From positions 41,622-105,621 of the IMG/VR virus record IMGVR_UViG_3300027969_004220: a stretch of 64,000 nucleotides of DNA. The stretch is one strand, 5' to 3'. The notes beneath the pieces are model-generated. The model was given only the letters and a program-made list of their open reading frames with translations. It did not search any database and was not told the DNA's origin. Below, piece after piece: positions 35,779 to 45,560 of the stretch. This stretch comes from a virus. Numbering within the stretch: the stretch's first letter is position 1; each line of letters opens with the position of its first letter. A program made the translations under genes and the position numbers.

Positions 35779-36273
35779 TTAATTGAAAGCTAATTTTCCT
35801 TTCGCTACTGGATCATGTGTGCCCCAAGTATATAGAACTTCACCATCTTGTTGTAGATAATTAGACTTTCCATTAGTTGGTGTTGAATATATTGCAAGTG
35901 TACACATTTTACCAGGTATTTCATTATAACTAATAGTTAGGTCTTCACTTCTTGTAGGCTTTCTAAGAATTTCAATACCACCTTCTGGTGAGATTACAGA
36001 GAAACTTTGACAAGTTTGTCCAGTCCACTGCATAATACCATATGCGTTCTCATCACCTTGTTTTACTTTATCATATGCTTCTGCATATAACTTATTAGTT
36101 TCATTACTAGATTGTGAATTCTTAGTTATTACTTTTAATCCTTTTTTAACTAAATCTGACTCATATCTTTTTGCCATATCTACTAAAGATTTAGTATTAT
36201 TTTCCATTTTTCTATTAGTTTCATGATCTATATCTAATTCTTCAAAGATTTTGAATGATTTTAAGTATTTCAT
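35779..36273 (-). CDS. Unknown 164-aa protein with leader-like N-terminus
   Basis: Starts MKYLKSFKIFEELDIDHETN, a good match to the leader pattern with I-F-E at residues 9-11. The rest is helical at first, then beta-rich (GIMQWTGQTCQSFSVISPEG; MCTLAIYSTPTNGKSNYLQQ). No enzyme motif. The late-type box TTTTAATATATA lies about 24 nt upstream. Confidence 0.62.
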   Translation of the reverse strand: MKYLKSFKIFEELDIDHETNRKMENNTKSLVDMAKRYESDLVKKGLKVITKNSQSSNETNKLYAEAYDKVKQGDENAYGIMQWTGQTCQSFSVISPEGGIEILRKPTRSEDLTISYNEIPGKMCTLAIYSTPTNGKSNYLQQDGEVLYTWGTHDPVAKGKLAFN

Positions 36274-36297
36274 AATAATTTATTTCTTTTTATAATG

Positions 36298-36309
36298 TAT
36301 ATATTAAAA
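36298..36309 (-). promoter_or_regulatory. TTTTAATATATA late-type box
   Basis: On the minus strand, upstream of the leader-bearing gene at 35779-36273 and divergent from the glycan operon start. Confidence 0.4.
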
Positions 36310-36340
36310 CAAAAATCACATTTTCTATATAAAAAGAAAA

Positions 36341-36349
36341 TAATTTTTG
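36341..36349 (+). promoter_or_regulatory. Possible promoter box TAATTTTTG of the glycan operon
   Basis: TAATTTTTG differs from TAnnTTTG by one extra base and ends 2 nt before the fcl ATG. It is the only promoter-like element found before the 15-kb plus-strand operon. Confidence 0.35.
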
Positions 36350-36351
36350 TA

Positions 36352-37272
36352 ATGCAAAAAGACTCAAAAATATTTATAGCTGGTCATAAAGGTATGGTCG
36401 GTTCTGCTATTTTAAGAAAGCTAACCGAACTAGGTTACACTAATATAATAACTGCTACAAAAGAAGAATTAAATTTAAAAAATCAAGAAGACGTTAGAAA
36501 CTTTTTCTGGCATCATTCTTTTGAATATGTCTTCTTATGTGCTGCCAAAGTTGGTGGTATAAAAGCAAATAGTGACTTTAAAGCAGACTTTATCTATGAC
36601 AATATAATGATACAATCTAATATCATTCACTCTGCTAAACATTTTGGAGTTAAGAAATTACTTTTCTTAGGTTCATCTTGTATTTACCCTAAGTTATGTC
36701 AACAACCAATCAAAGAAGAATACTTACTAACAGGTTCATTAGAACCAACAAATGATGCTTATGCAATTGCAAAGATTGCGGGTATTAAAATGTGTCAAAG
36801 TTTCAATGAACAATATGGTACTAATTTTATTTCAGTTATGCCAACTAATCTGTATGGTTATAATGATAACTATGATTTAAAAAATTCTCACGTACTTCCT
36901 GCAATGATTAGAAAGTTTCACGAAGCAAAAATCAATGATAATCCACACGTAGAAATATGGGGTGATGGAACACCAATGAGAGAGTTTTTATTTGTTGATG
37001 ATCTAGCAGATGCTTGTTTGCATTTAATGGAAAATTACAATGATTCTGAAATAGTAAACATTGGTACTGGTGAAGATATAACAATTAAAGACTTAGCTTA
37101 CTTAGTAAAAGAAGTAGTTGGTTTTAAAGGTAATATACTCTTCAATTCACAAATGCCAAATGGAACACCTAGAAAATTGTTAGATGTTTCCAAAATTACA
37201 AATTTAGGATGGCAATATAAAATATCTCTTAAAGAAGGTATAGAAAAAACATATGTAGAATATGTCAAATAA
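36352..37272 (+). CDS. fcl: GDP-L-fucose synthase
   Basis: 306 residues. Rossmann start FIAGHKGMVGSAI, LNLKNQEDVRNFF, CAAKVGGIKAN, FLGSSCIYPK (catalytic Ser region) and the Y-x-x-x-K pair DAYAIAKIAG, all as in WcaG. It epimerises and reduces GDP-4-keto-6-deoxymannose to GDP-L-fucose using NADPH. The start is placed at ATG 36352, where homology begins, rather than 19 codons upstream. With the adjacent gmd it makes the donor for the GT10 fucosyltransferase at 42201. First gene of the glycan operon. Confidence 0.94.
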   Translation: MQKDSKIFIAGHKGMVGSAILRKLTELGYTNIITATKEELNLKNQEDVRNFFWHHSFEYVFLCAAKVGGIKANSDFKADFIYDNIMIQSNIIHSAKHFGVKKLLFLGSSCIYPKLCQQPIKEEYLLTGSLEPTNDAYAIAKIAGIKMCQSFNEQYGTNFISVMPTNLYGYNDNYDLKNSHVLPAMIRKFHEAKINDNPHVEIWGDGTPMREFLFVDDLADACLHLMENYNDSEIVNIGTGEDITIKDLAYLVKEVVGFKGNILFNSQMPNGTPRKLLDVSKITNLGWQYKISLKEGIEKTYVEYVK

Positions 37273-37360
37273 AAGTGTTTTTATCTCTGGTATAGAAGGA
37301 TGTCGACTTTTTACAATGGATATCAAGAGATATAGAAATACAAAAAGAATATTTATATAA
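37262..37360 (+). other. Possible 32-codon ORF between fcl and gmd
   Basis: ATG to TAA in another frame overlapping the fcl end (MSNKSVFISGIEGCRLFTMD ...). The first dozen residues resemble the start of a short-chain dehydrogenase, so it could be a remnant of a lost sugar-nucleotide enzyme. It could equally be chance. Confidence 0.25.
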
Positions 37361-38407
37361 ATGGAAAAAATAAAAAAAGCACTAATAACAGGAATTACAG
37401 GACAATCAGGAAGCCACCTTGCTGATCTCCTTTTAGAGAAAGGTTATGAAGTACATGGTATTATTAGAAGATGTTCATCATTTAATACTGCACGTATCGA
37501 TCATATTTATGATAGAATAAAACTACACTATGGTGATCTAACTGATCCATTAGTTATTTCAGACCTAGTTACGAAAATACAACCAGATGAAGTTTATAAC
37601 TTAGGTGCTCAGTCACACGTTAGAGTTTCATTTGAAATACCTTATTATACCGCACAAGTTGATGGCTTGGGTACTCTGGTAATACTAGAGGCCGTAAAAA
37701 ACCACTGTCCTAATGCAAGAGTTTATCAAGCATCTACTTCTGAACTATATGGTGGTATGTCTTATAATATGCCAGTAACCGGATACACCGAAGAATCAGT
37801 TATGCATCCACGTTCACCTTATGGTTGTGCTAAGATGTATGGTCTTTGGATAACAAAGAACTATAGAGAATCTTATGGAATGCATATTAGTAATGGAATA
37901 CTTTTCAACCACGAAGGTGAAAGAAGAGGTGAGACATTTGTTACCAGAAAAGTCACAATGGCACTAGGTCTTATTAAAAACTATTTAGATCACGGTCACA
38001 CTGATTTTCCTACATTAAAATTAGGTAATCTTTACTCTAAAAGAGATTGGGGATATGCCAAAGATTATGTTTATGGTATGTGGCTAATGACACAACAAGA
38101 CACTCCAGACGATTATGTTTTGGCAACTAATGAAACACACTCAATTAAAGAATTGGTTGACCTAGCTGCTTTAGAATGTGGAATGGAACTGAAATGGATT
38201 GGAGAAGGAATAAATGAGAAGGCTTATTTTGAAGATAATATAATTGTGGAGATTGATGAAAGATATTACAGACCTGCAGAGGTTGATACACTTTTAGGAG
38301 ACTATACAAAAGCAAAAGAAAAATTAGGTTGGGAGCCAAAAGTTAAGTTTGAGGACTTAGTTAAAATTATGATGAATCATGATATAAAAAATCAACAAAC
38401 CCCATAA
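37361..38407 (+). CDS. gmd: GDP-mannose 4,6-dehydratase
   Basis: 348 residues, normal length. NADP-binding [52 protein letters not shown] (catalytic Ser/Thr-Glu), [10 protein letters not shown] (Y-x-x-x-K) and [15 protein letters not shown]. It converts GDP-D-mannose to GDP-4-keto-6-deoxymannose, the substrate of the preceding fcl product. The GDP-mannose itself must come from the host or another part of the genome. It overlaps the next gene by one base. Confidence 0.96.
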   Translation: MEKIKKALITGITGQSGSHLADLLLEKGYEVHGIIRRCSSFNTARIDHIYDRIKLHYGDLTDPLVISDLVTKIQPDEVYNLGAQSHVRVSFEIPYYTAQVDGLGTLVILEAVKNHCPNARVYQASTSELYGGMSYNMPVTGYTEESVMHPRSPYGCAKMYGLWITKNYRESYGMHISNGILFNHEGERRGETFVTRKVTMALGLIKNYLDHGHTDFPTLKLGNLYSKRDWGYAKDYVYGMWLMTQQDTPDDYVLATNETHSIKELVDLAALECGMELKWIGEGINEKAYFEDNIIVEIDERYYRPAEVDTLLGDYTKAKEKLGWEPKVKFEDLVKIMMNHDIKNQQTP

Positions 38408-39099
38408 TGAAGCTTATTATTGAATACTTTAAATCTACAAATCAAAATCGTGATGTAGAATATAAATCTTGTATAAATGAGAATATTAAGAATACTTTAA
38501 TTGAAAAGATATATATCTTCATATCAGATGATTCTATACTAGATTTACAATCAGATAAAATTGAAATTGTTAAAATAGATAATAGACCTTCATTTAAGTT
38601 TTTATTTGAATGGTGTAATACTAATCTACCAGATGAGATTTGTATTGTTGCAAATACGGATATTTTCTTTGATTCGACAATCGAACACTTAAAAAACACT
38701 GATCTTACTAATACATTTCTTGCTTTAACAAGATGGGACTTAATACTCAAAGATAATCAATGGTTTGTTGATTTTTATAATAAGCCTTGGAATCAACATG
38801 GTGTAACAACTGGTATGTTATCACAAGATTCTTGGATATTTAAAACTCCTATAAAAATAGATGAACGAAGTAACTTTCTAATGGGTAAACCTGGGTGTGA
38901 TAATAGAATTGTTCAGATTTACTTAGAGAACAATTATAATGTTAAAAATCCAAGTATACAGATAGTTAGTAAACACTTACATATTTCTAATCACAGAACT
39001 TATAATAATACAGATATGGTATTTGGTCCATATCTTTTGGTTGAACCAACCAATGATATAAATATCGATAGCCAAAAGAAAACAATACCACACTTTTAA
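38407..39099 (+). CDS. Probable glycosyltransferase (GT-A-like)
   Basis: 230 residues, overlapping gmd by one base. A central CIVANTDIFFDSTI gives a D-x-D-like metal site at the end of a hydrophobic strand, and SQDSWIFKTP / GKPGCDNRIVQIYLE resemble acceptor-side blocks of GT-A enzymes. No exact family is recognised. The operon context supports a role in building a fucosylated glycan. Confidence 0.6.
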   Translation: MKLIIEYFKSTNQNRDVEYKSCINENIKNTLIEKIYIFISDDSILDLQSDKIEIVKIDNRPSFKFLFEWCNTNLPDEICIVANTDIFFDSTIEHLKNTDLTNTFLALTRWDLILKDNQWFVDFYNKPWNQHGVTTGMLSQDSWIFKTPIKIDERSNFLMGKPGCDNRIVQIYLENNYNVKNPSIQIVSKHLHISNHRTYNNTDMVFGPYLLVEPTNDINIDSQKKTIPHF

Positions 39100-39932
39100 T
39101 GAGAGTAGATAAAAGATTTAATTCACAACAAAGTAATGATGCAATTGCTAACTTAGTAAAAGAAAATAAAAGTTTTTTAATATCAAGAGTTGGATTAGGT
39201 GGAGAAACTGCCATATCTGCTTTAGTATTAGCAAACCAAGAAATACCACAACACGTTTACAATTGGTTTTATATAAATGCGGGATTCTATGGATCACAAG
39301 ATTTTTTAACTTATGCCAGATATTATAAATCTGCATGTGACTCTTGTGACTTACATGCATATTGGAACTATCCAGGATTTATTGAAATGGAAGACTTTTT
39401 AGTACCAGAAGAAAAACAACTTGTTGATGTAGGTGCTTTAGAATCTTTTAGATTTGATAACCCTTGGACAGAACATTTAAAAGGGAAAAAGATACTTATT
39501 ATAAATCCATTTAAAGAAACAATAGATAAACAACTATTAGTTAAAGATAAGATATGGGAGAATAAAAATATACTACCTGATGCAGAATATATTACATATA
39601 AGTCTACCCAATCAATTGGTGGTCAAGGTCCCGATAAAGATTGGTATGAATCATATAATAAAATGTGTGAAGATATATCAAAGATAGACTTTGATGTTGC
39701 TTTACTAGGTTGTGGTTCATATGGACTACCACTATGTGATTATATTAAAAATAAATTGAATAAATCCGCTGTTTATATTGGTGGTGGACTTCAGTTATAT
39801 TTTGGTATAAAAGGTAAAAGGTGGGAAGGTAGTGAAGACATTACAAAATTCTATAATGAATATTGGGTAAGACCAAATACAGAAGAAACACCTACAACAA
39901 GTACAATGGTTGAGGGTGGTTGTTACTGGTAA
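39099..39932 (+). CDS. Putative glycosyltransferase, GT-D-like
   Basis: 277 residues. N-terminal SFLISRVGLGGETAISALVL and C-terminal VALLGCGSYGLPLCDYIKNK followed by SAVYIGGGLQLYFGIKGKRW are a well-conserved pair of blocks found in bacterial polysaccharide loci; I associate them with GT-D-fold proteins but am not certain of the family. A Rossmann-like arrangement (KKILIINPF) lies between. It overlaps the preceding gene by one base. Confidence 0.55.
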   Translation: MRVDKRFNSQQSNDAIANLVKENKSFLISRVGLGGETAISALVLANQEIPQHVYNWFYINAGFYGSQDFLTYARYYKSACDSCDLHAYWNYPGFIEMEDFLVPEEKQLVDVGALESFRFDNPWTEHLKGKKILIINPFKETIDKQLLVKDKIWENKNILPDAEYITYKSTQSIGGQGPDKDWYESYNKMCEDISKIDFDVALLGCGSYGLPLCDYIKNKLNKSAVYIGGGLQLYFGIKGKRWEGSEDITKFYNEYWVRPNTEETPTTSTMVEGGCYW

Positions 39933-39947
39933 AAAATAATAAATTAA

Positions 39948-41432
39948 ATGAAAATATACACATATTATACAGAAAGTCATAAAGACTTATTTGAAAACTA
40001 TTTTTCTAAGACTGTAGAAGATTTAGAAATTGATTCAACAATAGGAGAGCAAGAATGTAAAAGTGGTTCTTACTATTCTGATGGTTGGAAAACAACAACA
40101 ATGAAAAAGGTTGATGTTTTTATAAAAGCAGTAAATGAAAATATGGGAGATATATTTGTATTTTCTGATGTTGATATACAGTTTTTTGGACCTATTAAAG
40201 ATGCTTTAATACAAGAATTAGGTGAGTTTGATATTGCAATACAAAATGATTATAATGGTGGACTTTGTTCTGGATTTTTTGTTTGTCGTGGAAATGAGAG
40301 AACACTTAAAATGTTTGAAAGTATGAGAGATAATCACGACCAATACTTAGAGGATCAACACGCATTAAATATGAATCTAAATCATTGCAACTATACGGTC
40401 TTATCAACAAGATTTTGGACATTTGGATCATTTGGAACACAATGGAAAAATCAAAACTTTGATATACCAGATAATTTACTTATGCACCATTCAAACTGGG
40501 TAGAAGGTATTGATAAGAAAGTTGAACTATTAAAAATTGTTAGATTTAAAAATAATCTAAAAAAACAAAACTTATTGGGTAAAGATAAGTATCAATTATT
40601 TCTTAATAATTTCTTTCAGGAATTTAGACCTAATCCTACTTATACAGTTTATCCACCATATCATACAGGTAAATACATAGAAGGGTTTTTCTTTGATTAT
40701 TATAATAAGAACTTAAATAGTGATATTTATTATATTCCAGTTGATTGGACAACCTGTTATATACAAAATGTAAGTCTATCTTTATTACAAGAAAAGTTAC
40801 TAAGTTTAGATAAAACTAAAAAGTACTTTACTGTTAGTCAACATGATGATGCAATAAAAGAGTATTTTCCCTATGAAGTTATAAAATTCTCTGCCGGTGG
40901 TAATATGCCAGGAATTCCGATTCCATTAGTTTGTTCACCTATCCCTGAATCTATAAAGGTTATTAGAGATAAAGACATTTTTTGTTCATTTGTTGGATCC
41001 CTTACACATCCAATAAGACAACAAATGGTGAGTGTATTGGGTAAAAACAGTAAATATAATTTACAATATAAAACTTGGACTGATAAAGTTAGTCAGTCTG
41101 ATCTAACTAACTTTATTGATATTACATCAAGGAGTATATTTACACTTTGTCCTAGAGGGTATGGAAAAAACTCATTTAGAATGTATGAGGCAATGCAATT
41201 AGGTAGTATTCCTGTTTATATATATGACGAGGATTGGAGAGCGTTTACTGATACTATAAACTGGGATGAATTTTCTATTTCCATACATAGTTCAAACCTT
41301 AATAATATTGATAGTATTTTATCAAATATTAGTGATGATAAAATAAAACAAATGCAAGAAAATGTCATAAAAGCATATGACGATTACTTTTCACTAGAGA
41401 GTATGTCAAAACAAATAATAGATAAATTATGA
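39948..41432 (+). CDS. Two-domain glycosyltransferase (GT-A plus exostosin-like GT47)
   Basis: 494 residues. N-terminal domain (1-230): MKIYTYYTESHKDLFENYFS, metal-binding FVFSDVDIQFFGP, NDYNGGLCSGFFVCRGN and DQHALNMNL, as in nucleotide-sugar transferases of the GT77/DUF-type. C-terminal domain (about 260-494): DIFCSFVGSLTHPIRQQMV, SIFTLCPRGYGKNSFRMYEA and GSIPVYIYDEDW, the exostosin pattern also seen in the gene at 43752. Fusion of two transferases suggests addition of two consecutive sugars. It overlaps the next gene by 4 nt. Confidence 0.75.
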   Translation: MKIYTYYTESHKDLFENYFSKTVEDLEIDSTIGEQECKSGSYYSDGWKTTTMKKVDVFIKAVNENMGDIFVFSDVDIQFFGPIKDALIQELGEFDIAIQNDYNGGLCSGFFVCRGNERTLKMFESMRDNHDQYLEDQHALNMNLNHCNYTVLSTRFWTFGSFGTQWKNQNFDIPDNLLMHHSNWVEGIDKKVELLKIVRFKNNLKKQNLLGKDKYQLFLNNFFQEFRPNPTYTVYPPYHTGKYIEGFFFDYYNKNLNSDIYYIPVDWTTCYIQNVSLSLLQEKLLSLDKTKKYFTVSQHDDAIKEYFPYEVIKFSAGGNMPGIPIPLVCSPIPESIKVIRDKDIFCSFVGSLTHPIRQQMVSVLGKNSKYNLQYKTWTDKVSQSDLTNFIDITSRSIFTLCPRGYGKNSFRMYEAMQLGSIPVYIYDEDWRAFTDTINWDEFSISIHSSNLNNIDSILSNISDDKIKQMQENVIKAYDDYFSLESMSKQIIDKL

Positions 41433-42214
41433 ATAAATATTTAATAGTAATTGCTAGATATAATGACTGGCGACAGGAATTTTTTGAATCTAACTTTTCT
41501 CCAAGAAATAAAGAGTATTGTGATAAATGGGGGTTTAACTATATAGAAATAAAAAATGATACTAATTTAACACTCCATAGAAATAATCCTACCTGGTGGA
41601 AGTTTACCATTGTTAGAGATATGATAAAAGATGGTATTCTAAAGGATGGTGACATTGTAACTCACCTAGATGCTGACATGGCAATAGTTGATATGGAACA
41701 AGAATTCGTAACAAATAAATCATTCTCTTACTCAATTGACTCTGGTAATACACACTGTATGGGATGCTATAGTATTAAAATAAATGATTGGTCAAGAAAA
41801 ATGATAGATCTTATCTTAGATGAAGATAGATATAAGTTATTAAATGATAAAGTAACTCAACATGAAGCATTTGGACATTTCTCATCGTTTTGGCATGAAT
41901 TTAGAGAACAAGCTTCTTGGTACTCACTTGCGGGTGTAAAGAGACATAGCTGGGAACCATTTTTTAATCTTTCTGATTTTGGATGGCACAGTGATAAAAA
42001 TGAAACAACCATATATTCTTTAGAAGAATTGTATGAGAATGTAGAAATACTTCCTACTGCTTGGAATGTAACAGAGATGGTTGGAGAAACAGATGGTCAG
42101 TTTAATATAAATAAACTAAGTCCTGATGAAGTAATAATAAGACACTTTTCTGGTGGACAACCTTGGAGAAAAGAATGGCTTACAAAAAACAATAATAATA
42201 ATGAAAGAAATTAA
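41429..42214 (+). CDS. Glycosyltransferase, GT34/DUF273-like
   Basis: 261 residues. NKYLIVIARYNDWRQEFFES, WWKFTIVRDMI and the metal-binding VTHLDADMAIVD, followed by HCMGCYSIKINDW and HEAFGHFSSFWHEFREQASW, and near the end IIRHFSGGQPWRKEW. This resembles galactosyl/mannosyltransferases of the GMA12/MNN10 type. Sugar and acceptor unknown. It overlaps neighbours on both sides. Confidence 0.7.
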   Translation: MNKYLIVIARYNDWRQEFFESNFSPRNKEYCDKWGFNYIEIKNDTNLTLHRNNPTWWKFTIVRDMIKDGILKDGDIVTHLDADMAIVDMEQEFVTNKSFSYSIDSGNTHCMGCYSIKINDWSRKMIDLILDEDRYKLLNDKVTQHEAFGHFSSFWHEFREQASWYSLAGVKRHSWEPFFNLSDFGWHSDKNETTIYSLEELYENVEILPTAWNVTEMVGETDGQFNINKLSPDEVIIRHFSGGQPWRKEWLTKNNNNNERN

Positions 42215-43076
42215 AATTGGATACTCTGATTTTTGGGGAGAACTAATACCCGATGACAATTATTTTTATAATCTATTATCACTAAAATATAAAGTTATAA
42301 TAGATAATATAAATCCTGATATACTATTCTATACGGTCTATGGAAATAATCATCTCAGATATGATATGAATAAAGTTATAAAGATTTTATATACCGGAGA
42401 GAACTATAGACCAAACTATAATGAATGTCACTACTCATTATCTTTTGATTACTCTAATGATAGTAGAAACTATAGATTACCACTTTGGGTTTTAACTCTT
42501 AATTGGTTCGACCGACCATACAGACCGGAGAGAGATCAAGCATACCTTCATTCCGTTGATGATTTTTTAAATAAAAAACTATTAGATAAAACAAAATTTT
42601 GTAGTTTTATTGCATCTCAACCTAAAGGCAAAAGAATGGAGTTTGTACCTAAATTATATAAATACAAACATATTGATTGTGGTGGTAGAGTTTTCAACAA
42701 TATAAACCCAGTAGAAGGTAGAGGTGACCAAATACAAAAGATAGACTTTCTAAAAGACTATAAGTTTAATATTAGTTTTGAGAATAGTTCTAATCCAGGA
42801 TATTGTACTGAGAAAATAATACATTCTATGTTTTCAGGTTGTATTCCTATATATTGGGGTGATACGCTAGTTGAAAATGACTTTAATCATAATTCATTCT
42901 TAGATTTGAATAAATTCAAGTCTGATGAACACTTAATTGATGAGATTATAAAAATAGATAATGATCAAAGACTATATAATGAAATTATTAACCAACCATG
43001 GTTTACTAATAATCAAATACCAGAATTTGCCAAACCGGAATCGGTTTTATCATTTTTTGAAAAAATAATAAAATAA
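42201..43076 (+). CDS. GT10 alpha-1,3-fucosyltransferase
   Basis: 291 residues from ATG 42201; overlaps the previous gene by 14 nt. The GT10 signature is clear: FCSFIASQPKGKRMEFVPKL, ENSSNPGYCTEKIIHSMFSG and IPIYWGDTLVENDFN, the conserved GDP-fucose-binding end. It uses the GDP-L-fucose made by gmd and fcl in the same operon to fucosylate a glycan. This makes a self-contained phage fucosylation route. Confidence 0.88.
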   Translation: MKEIKIGYSDFWGELIPDDNYFYNLLSLKYKVIIDNINPDILFYTVYGNNHLRYDMNKVIKILYTGENYRPNYNECHYSLSFDYSNDSRNYRLPLWVLTLNWFDRPYRPERDQAYLHSVDDFLNKKLLDKTKFCSFIASQPKGKRMEFVPKLYKYKHIDCGGRVFNNINPVEGRGDQIQKIDFLKDYKFNISFENSSNPGYCTEKIIHSMFSGCIPIYWGDTLVENDFNHNSFLDLNKFKSDEHLIDEIIKIDNDQRLYNEIINQPWFTNNQIPEFAKPESVLSFFEKIIK

Positions 43077-43077
43077 T

Positions 43078-43752
43078 ATGAAGTTAAATATAGAAAAAGT
43101 GTATGTAATACACTATACAAAATTAGAAGATAGAAGAAAAAAAATAATGGATCAATTTTCTAATATCTCTAATTTAGAATTCATTAACGATTATGATAAA
43201 GATGATCTAAATACTGAAATATTAGAAAAGTTTTACTATCCATCACCAATGGAATGGATAAAAAAAGTATCACCACTTTGGAATCCAGAAATACACAGGT
43301 TTAGAAACCTCAACCTAGCAGAAATATCATGTACAATTAAGCATATTTTGGCAATAAAAAAAATTTCAGAAAATGGAGATGGATTTATTATTGAGGATGA
43401 TCTTTTATTAAAAGAAAATTTTGTTGAGGAATTTAATTTGATGATTTCTAATCTACCTGATGATTGGGATCTAGTGATAGTTGGTGCGGGTTGTAATTTA
43501 CATTCAGATAATATTACCAAAGATAAAAGACTTTATAAGGCAAAAAATCCAGCTACTCGATGTTTAGATTCATATCTAATTTCACAAAAAGCAGCAAAGA
43601 AGATTATGGATACTATTATACCATTTCAATTAGTTTCGGATTGGGAACTAGCATACCATATATACCTACATAATCTTAATACCTACTGGTTAGAACCAAG
43701 TCCATGTTTTCAAGGTTCTGAATCAGGAGAATATAAATCAACTTTAAGATAA
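43078..43752 (+). CDS. Glycosyltransferase family 25-like
   Basis: 224 residues. KVYVIHYTKLEDRRKKIMDQ at the start, CTIKHILAIKKISENGDGFI then IEDDLLLKENF (E-D-D metal motif), DWDLVIVGAG, and LDSYLISQKAAKKIMD. This is the LPS-type GT25 layout (usually galactosyl- or glucosyltransferase). It lies 1 bp after the fucosyltransferase. Confidence 0.8.
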   Translation: MKLNIEKVYVIHYTKLEDRRKKIMDQFSNISNLEFINDYDKDDLNTEILEKFYYPSPMEWIKKVSPLWNPEIHRFRNLNLAEISCTIKHILAIKKISENGDGFIIEDDLLLKENFVEEFNLMISNLPDDWDLVIVGAGCNLHSDNITKDKRLYKAKNPATRCLDSYLISQKAAKKIMDTIIPFQLVSDWELAYHIYLHNLNTYWLEPSPCFQGSESGEYKSTLR

Positions 43753-44594
43753 TGGAAGAGATAAATTTAATATGGTTAGTTAAAAGTGATTACGAAGTAA
43801 ACTTTTCATTTGATTGGATACAAAATATATTTTCAAATTTTATAATTAAAAATCACTATGATATTGAAAATCAATTTGATTTAGTTATCGATAACTCTAT
43901 TTTAATTGTTTGTGTAAATAAAGACTCTAATGAACGATTGAGTAATTATATAAATGAATATAACAAATTAAGTTTTAATTATAGTATTCTACATCTTTCG
44001 GATGAAGCATTTGAACAAAACATCGACTTTTACAATGTTTCTAAAAAAATAATTAGAAACTATTATAATAAAGAATATGTAGAAAAATATAATATATTAA
44101 CAATACCACTTGGATATCAAACGGGTATTAAGAGGTCAAATATTGATAGAAGTTTAGATATTAATTTTGTAGGACAGTTAAAATCCGATAGATATGAAAT
44201 GTTAAATATTTTTAATAGTGTAGATAGTAAATATATTTTATTAACTCAAAGATGGGCAGATCCAAACGGGTTAGGAGTTAAAGAATTTTCTAATATTTTA
44301 AATATAAGTTATTTCACTCTTTGTCCAAGAGGTTGGATAAGTTTAGATAGTTTTAGAATAAATGAGGCCTTAGAATGTGGATCAATACCTATTACAATAT
44401 TAGATAATGATGGTACAGACTATTTTATTAAGATATACGGAGAACATCCCTTTATAATTGGACATAATTGGAATGATGCTTTTGAAAAAATGAATAAATG
44501 TAATAAGGAACAACTAAGTTATCTATGTTCAGAGTGGTGGGATAACTATAAAAAGTCTTTGAAATTAAAATTAGAAGACTTTATAAAAAAATAA
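43752..44594 (+). CDS. Exostosin-like glycosyltransferase (GT47-type)
   Basis: 280 residues overlapping the GT25 stop by one base. INFVGQLKSDRYEMLNIF, YFTLCPRGWISLDSFRINEA and CGSIPITILDNDGTDYF match the C-terminal half of the two-domain enzyme at 39948, so the two are related within the operon. Single-domain version with a shorter N-terminal half. Confidence 0.72.
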   Translation: MEEINLIWLVKSDYEVNFSFDWIQNIFSNFIIKNHYDIENQFDLVIDNSILIVCVNKDSNERLSNYINEYNKLSFNYSILHLSDEAFEQNIDFYNVSKKIIRNYYNKEYVEKYNILTIPLGYQTGIKRSNIDRSLDINFVGQLKSDRYEMLNIFNSVDSKYILLTQRWADPNGLGVKEFSNILNISYFTLCPRGWISLDSFRINEALECGSIPITILDNDGTDYFIKIYGEHPFIIGHNWNDAFEKMNKCNKEQLSYLCSEWWDNYKKSLKLKLEDFIKK

Positions 44595-44602
44595 TAAAAG
44601 AA

Positions 44603-45544
44603 ATGAAAGTATGTTTTCACGATAATGGATTAAGCGTAAGAGGTACATCCAATGCTCTTTGGGATTACGCAGAGCAGTCACAAAAGTTATTTAATATTGA
44701 ACCAATTATTATGTATAACGAAAATTCTATACATAATATGCAAGTTGCAATAGATAGGTTTGAATCCAAATTTGATGTTTTTTCCTATAAAGAAACTAAT
44801 CAAATAGATAATATACTTAGAGAACAAAAATGTGATGCGTTTTTTATGATAAAAGGTGGTAGATATGATGGTGTTATATCTAACTACTGTGACAATTGGA
44901 TAAATGCCATTGCAATATGTAATACTAATGATATTCATGGACAAAGATATGCTATGGGATCAAAATGGTTAAGTAAAATAACAAATAATCAAATTGACTA
45001 TGTTTCATATATGGTTAATTTACCAAATATCGAAACTGATCTTAGAGAAAAACTCGGTATACCAAAAAACGCAATCGTTTTTGGTAGAAATGGTGGTCAC
45101 GATACATTTGACTTAGACTTTGCAAAACATGCAGTTGTAGAGTCACTTAGATTAAGAAATGATATATTTTTCTTATTTCAAGGTACTGATAAATTTTATG
45201 AACACGAAAGAATTATTTATCTACCAGCATCTCCTGATTTAGATGAGAAGGTTGAATTTATAAATACGTGTGATGTATTACTACATGCTAGAGATATTGG
45301 TGAATCTTTTGGTTGTACCTGTGCAGAATTCTCTATGAGAAATAAACCAGTTATAACATGGTTTGGTTCAAAGGAAAGAAACCATATAGACTACTTAGGT
45401 GATAAAGGTTTCTATTATAATAATTATGATGAATTGTTAAAAATTTTAATAAACTTTGAACCAAATAATAGTATAAACTGGAGATGTTATGATGAATGTC
45501 TACCAGAGGTAGTAATGGAAAAATTCAAAAAAATATACCTATAA
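44603..45544 (+). CDS. GT4-type glycosyltransferase
   Basis: 313 residues. MKVCFHDNGLSVRGTSNALW (N-terminal Gly-rich acceptor loop), REKLGIPKNAIVFGRNGGHD, FLFQGTDKFYEHERIIYLP, and the GT-B donor motif ARDIGESFGCTCAEFSMRNK with E-x7-E geometry. Retaining GT-B enzymes of this kind use NDP-sugars. Confidence 0.78.
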   Translation: MKVCFHDNGLSVRGTSNALWDYAEQSQKLFNIEPIIMYNENSIHNMQVAIDRFESKFDVFSYKETNQIDNILREQKCDAFFMIKGGRYDGVISNYCDNWINAIAICNTNDIHGQRYAMGSKWLSKITNNQIDYVSYMVNLPNIETDLREKLGIPKNAIVFGRNGGHDTFDLDFAKHAVVESLRLRNDIFFLFQGTDKFYEHERIIYLPASPDLDEKVEFINTCDVLLHARDIGESFGCTCAEFSMRNKPVITWFGSKERNHIDYLGDKGFYYNNYDELLKILINFEPNNSINWRCYDECLPEVVMEKFKKIYL

Positions 45545-45560
45545 AAAAATAAATTTAAAA

